Shown piece by piece: positions 30,959 to 35,691 of a DNA stretch of 35,691 nucleotides (positions within the stretch are counted from its first letter, which is position 1; each line of letters starts with the position of its first letter). This stretch comes from Thermoprotei archaeon. Lineage in GTDB: Archaea; Thermoproteota; Thermoprotei_A; EX4484-217-1. The stretch is taken from contig JAGGUY010000038.1 of NCBI GenBank assembly GCA_021158265.1, positions 1 to 35,691 of the forward strand, in the 5' to 3' direction. The position numbers and the translations under genes are program-made. Below the pieces are notes generated by a model. That model had not been told where the DNA came from. It saw only the letters and a list, made by a program, of their open reading frames with translations, and made no database searches.

Positions 30959-31669
30959 TTACTGTTCACTTTCAACGACATGCACTACTAATGGTGCTTC
31001 TTCGGAAGGTGCGGATATCATTGATTCCTCAGGTTTTTCCTCCTTATGAGGGGCGGTTAGCGATATAGGTGCTGACTCTATTTTCTCCAATTCATCCATT
31101 GCAGCTCTGATGTCCTTCTTTTCGGCATCACATTTCTCAATGTTTCTCTTAATTATTTCTGAAGATCTTCTGTACACCGGTTCACTTAATTCTCCCGAGA
31201 AGAACATCATTTTCATTGCTGCTAATGCTGTTTCTAAGCTTTCCTTCTGTTTTTCAAGTTCCTTTAGTCTATGCTGTAGATTCTTCCTAACCTCTTTTGC
31301 TTCAATTCTAAGTTTCCCTAGGTCTGTTTCCAATTTTCTCTTGAACTCCTCATATGCATGCCTAGCTATTTCTCCCTTAGCGAAAAGATCATCGAGTGCT
31401 TTAACTCTTTTTCTGACAGTTTCTAGTTTCATTTTTACTTCATCAGCTTCGGCTTTCCATTCTGGAACCAGTATTACAGAGTCTGGTTTGAATTCGAACC
31501 TACTTACAGATAGTTTAGCGAATTCCCCGTTAGCGTACTCTAGGCTTACATAGTTTACTGTGCCATCGATTTCGCTGAAGAAACCTGCTATAACACCTAC
31601 GTAGCGTCCATAGGGGTCTTTTACTGATTGGCCTACGTATTTTTCAAATGTTTCAACCGTTAGGATCAT
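30959..31669 (-). CDS. cdvA: CdvA (PRC-barrel plus coiled coil)
   Basis: MILTVETFEKYVGQSVKDPYGRYVGVIAGFF... then coiled coil; lies directly upstream of cdvB. ATG 31669 fits the TATA position better than ATG 31717. Confidence 0.88.
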   Translation of the reverse strand: MILTVETFEKYVGQSVKDPYGRYVGVIAGFFSEIDGTVNYVSLEYANGEFAKLSVSRFEFKPDSVILVPEWKAEADEVKMKLETVRKRVKALDDLFAKGEIARHAYEEFKRKLETDLGKLRIEAKEVRKNLQHRLKELEKQKESLETALAAMKMMFFSGELSEPVYRRSSEIIKRNIEKCDAEKKDIRAAMDELEKIESAPISLTAPHKEEKPEESMISAPSEEAPLVVHVVESEQ

Positions 31670-31726
31670 TCTAAACCACTCTTCCAATTTTTGCTTTCGA
31701 AAAAATCCTTTATTCATCTTGAAGCT

Positions 31727-31784
31727 ATTTAAGAGTTAGGGGCTTTGCTTTAGAAGCTTCCGTATAGCCCCTAAGTTTTAAATA
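31727..31784. promoter_or_regulatory. Divergent promoter region of cdvA and the second ESCRT-III gene
   Basis: TTAGGGGCT 31736-31744 and AGCCCCTAA 31766-31774 form a perfect 9-bp inverted repeat, each arm next to an outward-facing TTAAATA. Confidence 0.65.
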
Positions 31785-31822
31785 CAAAATAATGAGCAAC
31801 ATCATTTTCGGTGGTAAACAGT

Positions 31823-32491
31823 ATGCCATCTAGACTTGAAAAGTTTGTTAAGGACTGGGACGATAGCCCTAAGCCATCGGTTAAGGAGAGAATTGCTAGA
31901 ATAATTCATCCGCCACCACCTATGAGGTATAAGCTAGCTATGGCGCTTTACAAGGTTAAAATACAGGTAAATAGACTAGAACACTTGTTCAACAAGCTTC
32001 AGGAAAGAGATAAGATGCTCTTCGAAAAGGTTGTTTCAGCACAAATGATGAAAGATAGTGCTAGAGCAGCAATATACGCTAATGAAGTAGCTGAGGTAAG
32101 GAAAATAGCTAAGACTGTTCTTAGAGCGCAGCTTGCACTAGAACAGGTAGCTCTAAGACTTGAAACCGTTAGGGAGCTTGGAGACGTACTTGTAACGATG
32201 GCTCCAATAGTAGAGGTTATTAAGGATATTAAGCAGCATCTGAAAGGCATAGTACCTGAAATAGCATTTGAGCTCGACGAAATTGACAGCACACTTCACT
32301 CAATAGTTCTAGAAGCTGGCGAATTTACGGGAACAACAATTGATTCAACAATAGTTAGTGGTGAAGCAAAGAAAATACTTGAAGAAGCATCAATAATGGC
32401 CGAGCAGAGAATGAAGGAGAAATTCCCAGAGCTACCATTGTCAGGAATATCGACAGGTGAAAGCGCGAGCCTACCAGCGCCGCCAAAGTAA
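31823..32491 (+). CDS. Second ESCRT-III (CdvB paralogue) lacking the winged helix
   Basis: MPSRLEKFVKDWDDSPKPSVKERIARIIHPPPPMRYKLAMALYKVKIQVNRLEHLFNKLQERDKMLFEKVVSAQM...; core closely parallels CdvB; possible start at GTG 31811. Confidence 0.9.
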   Translation: MPSRLEKFVKDWDDSPKPSVKERIARIIHPPPPMRYKLAMALYKVKIQVNRLEHLFNKLQERDKMLFEKVVSAQMMKDSARAAIYANEVAEVRKIAKTVLRAQLALEQVALRLETVRELGDVLVTMAPIVEVIKDIKQHLKGIVPEIAFELDEIDSTLHSIVLEAGEFTGTTIDSTIVSGEAKKILEEASIMAEQRMKEKFPELPLSGISTGESASLPAPPK

Positions 32492-32504
32492 AGAAATAAT
32501 TTTT

Positions 32505-32531
32505 AGTTGAAGAGGATTTTTTACTTCAACT
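32505..32531. terminator. Inverted repeat AGTTGAAG-N11-CTTCAACT with T-run, between convergent genes
   Basis: Perfect 8-bp arms flanking AGGATTTTTTA, 14 nt after the ESCRT-III paralogue stop. Confidence 0.45.
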
Positions 32532-32542
32532 TAAACTTTGTT

Positions 32543-32609
32543 TTGCTCAGAAGCCTGGTTCCAGACATTTACTTACATGTTTTCCTCGCTTTTAACCTTC
32601 ATCATCGCT
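32543..32609 (-). ncRNA. Weaker candidate C/D-box sRNA directly 3' of enolase
   Basis: Reverse strand GCGATGATGA (box C 32605-32599) about 13 nt after the enolase stop; 48 nt later CTGAGC (box D 32550-32547); C'/D' degenerate. Confidence 0.35.
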
Positions 32610-32618
32610 TCTAACGTT

Positions 32619-33944
32619 TTATTTGGGCTTACTTGGAAATATTGTGAATCCGGAGTATTTAGCTTCACTACCTAGTATTTCCTCTATCCTAAGCAATCTA
32701 TTGTATTTTGCTGTTCTTTCACCACGTGCAGGTGCTCCAGTCTTGATTGCTCCAGCATTCGTTGCTACAGCTAAGTCAGCTATTGTTGTGTCTTCGGTTT
32801 CACCGCTCCTATGGCTTATTATTGGCTGATAGTTCACCTGTTTAGCATAGTAGATTACATCAAATGTTTCGCTAATAGTACCTATCTGATTCATTTTAAC
32901 TAAGATCGCATTAGCCGAACCTTGCGCGACACCTTCTCTAAACCTGTTAATGTTTGTTACGAAGAGATCATCTCCAACAATCAGTATTTTTGAACCTACT
33001 TTCTTAGTTAATTCAGCAAATCTTCTGAAATCCTCTTCGTAGAATGGATCCTCAATACTAACTATAGGGTATTCTTCAATAAGGTCCACGTAATATTCTA
33101 GAAGATCATCGGGATCCACATATTTCCCATCGATAAAGTATTTCATTTTTGATTCGTCGTAAAAGCTTGAAGCTGCAGCATCAATAGCTATAGCTACGTC
33201 TGACCCATCAACGTATCCTGCCATTTTAATTGCTCTTACAAGAGCATCTAAAGCATCTCTACTTTTAGACATTGGCGGAGCGAATCCTCCCTCATCACCT
33301 ACGTTCACCGCTTGAAGACCATATTTTTCCTTTAAAAACTCCTTAAGCTTATAGTAAACTTCACAAGCCATCCTTAACGCTTCTGAGAAACCACCGGCTC
33401 CTCCAGGAATGATCATGAACTCTTGTATGCTTAACTCATTACCAGCATGTTTGCCTCCATTAATTATGTTGAGGAAAGGTGTCGGGAGGGTCCTAGCTAA
33501 ATGACCACCCCAATACTTAAACAACGGTAATCCGTAGGTATCTGCGGCAGCCTTAGAAGTAGCTATTGAAACTGCGAGAATAGCGTTAGCACCTAATTTA
33601 GACTTATTAGGCGTTCCATCAAGTAGGATCATTCTATTATCTACTTCTCTCTGATATCTAGAGTCGAGGCCAACTATTTCCTTAGAAATAAGGGTGTTTA
33701 TGTTTTCAACAGCTTTCCTAACGCCAAGCCCGAAAAATCTTGAATCACCATCTCTAAGCTCCCATGCTTCATGCTTACCCTTAGATGCACCTGCCGGAAC
33801 TGCGGCTACACCAACACCTCCACCAACAGTAGATACTTCAGCTTCAACAGTAGGTCTACCTCGGGAATCAATTATTTCTCTCCCTTTAACATGATGTATT
33901 TTAAATGCTTCATCTATTTCATAGTAGACAATGTCTTTCAACAA
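32619..33944 (-). CDS. eno: Enolase
   Basis: 441 aa; KGREIIDSRGRPTVEAEV, NVGDEGGFAPP, VSIEDPFYEEDF, VGDDLFVTN, ISHRSGETEDTTIADLAVA. Confidence 0.96.
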   Translation of the reverse strand: MLKDIVYYEIDEAFKIHHVKGREIIDSRGRPTVEAEVSTVGGGVGVAAVPAGASKGKHEAWELRDGDSRFFGLGVRKAVENINTLISKEIVGLDSRYQREVDNRMILLDGTPNKSKLGANAILAVSIATSKAAADTYGLPLFKYWGGHLARTLPTPFLNIINGGKHAGNELSIQEFMIIPGGAGGFSEALRMACEVYYKLKEFLKEKYGLQAVNVGDEGGFAPPMSKSRDALDALVRAIKMAGYVDGSDVAIAIDAAASSFYDESKMKYFIDGKYVDPDDLLEYYVDLIEEYPIVSIEDPFYEEDFRRFAELTKKVGSKILIVGDDLFVTNINRFREGVAQGSANAILVKMNQIGTISETFDVIYYAKQVNYQPIISHRSGETEDTTIADLAVATNAGAIKTGAPARGERTAKYNRLLRIEEILGSEAKYSGFTIFPSKPK

Positions 33945-34050
33945 AGTTGCACCTCGTCTTAAATTCTTTTCTGAAATTAATGTTGTCTAGTAAAGTTAGT
34001 AAATGTTGTCTCAATAGTAACTACATGGCTGTATGGAGGAGTAAGTATTT

Positions 34051-34359
34051 TTGCTTGAGAAAATACTAATAATGACTCTAATGCTTAACATAGTGTCTTC
34101 GCCACTAATGGTTAAATTGTCAGATAAGGTTAGTTTTAGGAAACTATATCTTTGCTTATTAGCTACAGCCTATGTTCTTCCCGTAATCGCGTTTTCCCTG
34201 GTACTAAATAACATGTTTCTCACATATCTCTCAGCGATACTGTACTTAGCTCAAATACTTTTTATTACGCTATCTAACATGAGCCATGCTATGGTCTCAG
34301 CATTGTTTATAGCATCCTACGGTTTAATGTTCACTGTTATAAGTCTAGGTTTTATATGA
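34051..34359 (+). CDS. Hypothetical small multi-TM membrane protein
   Basis: 102-aa hydrophobic ORF, TTG start preceded by GGAGGAG. Confidence 0.6.
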   Translation: MLEKILIMTLMLNIVSSPLMVKLSDKVSFRKLYLCLLATAYVLPVIAFSLVLNNMFLTYLSAILYLAQILFITLSNMSHAMVSALFIASYGLMFTVISLGFI

Positions 34360-34425
34360 AATATCCGAAACTTTCAAATTAGATAGGCGTAAAGAGTTAA
34401 TGAAGAACGTTGGGTGCATAGTGCT

Positions 34426-35085
34426 ATGAGAATACTTATTGTTGGTGCAGGCGATACTGGAAGACATCTCGCAAAAATGCTTTCAGGTAAAGGCAATGAG
34501 GTCATAGTTGTCGATAAGGAAAAGGAGAAATGTAAAATAGTAACTGAGGAAGCAGACGTATTAGCAATTAATAGAGATGCAACAGACCTAACACTATATG
34601 ACGAAGTTGATCTAGGAAAATTAGATGTTCTCGTAGCGGCAACAGATAAGGACGAAGTAAACCTTTTTGTAGCATTAATCGCCAGAGAATACGGTGTTCC
34701 AAGAATCATTGTTAGAGTTAAGAATGAGAAAGTAGCTAAGCTCTTAGAAAGAGTAGGTATCGAAAGAGCCATATGTGTCCCGTACGTCACAGCTAACATC
34801 ATTGAAGGATTCATTGAGGGTAAGTATTCCTTAGTTAAAATAGCTCCAATATTTAGCGGAATGTACAGTCTGGTTTCACTTACACTAACAGAGAACGATG
34901 CTTGTATAGGCAAGTCTCTCGACGAACTTAAAATACCATTAGCAGCTAAGGTTATAGCAATTTTTGATGGGGAAAAGTTTTTAGAACCAAACAAAATTAA
35001 AGAGCTAAGACCGGGGTACGAAATAATAGGGTTAGTGAGAAACGATATTGCAGAGGAGTTCGTAAAAGCATTTAGAGGAATTTAG
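34426..35085 (+). CDS. trkA: RCK/TrkA-type K+ transport regulatory protein
   Basis: MRILIVGAGDTGRHLAKMLSGKGNEVIVVDKEKEKCK..., VLVAATDKDEVNLFVALIAREYGVPRIIVRVKNE, C-terminal RCK_C. Confidence 0.9.
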   Translation: MRILIVGAGDTGRHLAKMLSGKGNEVIVVDKEKEKCKIVTEEADVLAINRDATDLTLYDEVDLGKLDVLVAATDKDEVNLFVALIAREYGVPRIIVRVKNEKVAKLLERVGIERAICVPYVTANIIEGFIEGKYSLVKIAPIFSGMYSLVSLTLTENDACIGKSLDELKIPLAAKVIAIFDGEKFLEPNKIKELRPGYEIIGLVRNDIAEEFVKAFRGI

Positions 35086-35086
35086 G

Positions 35087-35691
35087 ATGCAAGAGAATGA
35101 GGCAATTTGGAAATTTGTTGAATACTACATGGAGCAACTAAGACTACTGCTTTCTAATCCCCTAATGGCCCAGATAATATACTCAGCACTAGCCTTCATA
35201 ATAGGTGTTGCAGTTCTCAAAACCGTAAACAATATGCTTAGGAGAATGGTTCAGAGAAACATTATTTCACAATCAGCATATGTTAGAATACATAACGTAT
35301 TAAGTATCGTAATATACTCGCTAATACTTCTCATAATAATTTCGCTTTTCACAGCGAACACTTACCTCGTACTTGCAATAATAGGTTTCCTGCTGATACT
35401 AGCATATTCAGCTAAAAGCCTTTACACCAACATTATATCGTACTACGCGATACTTCTCGGAAGAGTTATCGTAATAGGCGATATGATAAAGATAGGTGAC
35501 GTAATAGGTAAGGTAAGAAACATAGGGGCACTTTACACCGAAATAAAAACTAGGGATGGAAGCATAGTGAAAATACCTAATTCACTCTTCCTAGAACAAC
35601 TACTGAAAATATATTCGGAGCTTTTCGCAGTAAAAATCCTAGTACATGTCGAAGCACCATTCACAATAGAGGATATTGAAGATAAAATAAT
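35087..35691 (+). CDS. MscS-family mechanosensitive channel, partial (runs off the right edge)
   Basis: Not in the ORF track. MQENEAIWKFVEYYMEQLRLLL...; YYAILLGRVIVIGDMIKIGDVIGKVRNIGALYTEIKTRDGSIVKIPNSLFLEQLL. Confidence 0.88.
   Translation, partial: MQENEAIWKFVEYYMEQLRLLLSNPLMAQIIYSALAFIIGVAVLKTVNNMLRRMVQRNIISQSAYVRIHNVLSIVIYSLILLIIISLFTANTYLVLAIIGFLLILAYSAKSLYTNIISYYAILLGRVIVIGDMIKIGDVIGKVRNIGALYTEIKTRDGSIVKIPNSLFLEQLLKIYSELFAVKILVHVEAPFTIEDIEDKI

Noticed and set aside
31110-31553. 147-aa plus-strand ORF opposite cdvA
   Set aside because: Antisense shadow (Phe/Ser-rich) of the CdvA coiled coil.
34374-34994. 206-aa minus-strand ORF antisense to trkA
   Set aside because: Long but Ser/Thr-rich antisense shadow of a clear RCK protein.

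Overview
The window is a compact, AT-rich archaeal chromosome segment. Its gene content is typical of Thermoproteota/Crenarchaeota: CdvA/CdvB/CdvC division genes, NucS, archaeal-type MAT, a TIP49-like ATPase, Rio2 and a DRG-type GTPase. Most genes are core housekeeping functions, and I see no phage, transposon, CRISPR array, rRNA or tRNA. The left end has four consecutive CBS-domain genes downstream of an RqcH/NFACT homologue and a SPOUT (Sfm1-like) gene. The centre holds pyrG, hexulose-6-P synthase, an atypical NRAMP-like transporter with an orphan partner, TIP49, PPP phosphatase, Trm112, a phosphohexomutase and a DUF354 cluster. The right end holds a cdvA-cdvB-cdvC cluster with a divergent second ESCRT-III gene, enolase, an RCK/TrkA protein and a truncated MscS channel. 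The observations most worth follow-up are: (1) a mirror-symmetric divergent promoter between cdvA and the second ESCRT-III gene; (2) a 46-aa zinc-ribbon/Cren7-like protein missing from the ORF track; (3) an apparent -1 frameshift splitting a methyltransferase; (4) one good and one weaker C/D-box sRNA candidate; (5) the CBS/RqcH/SPOUT neighbourhood; (6) an NRAMP-like protein lacking the canonical metal-binding motifs. Family assignments come from recognising motifs in the translations; no database search was run.
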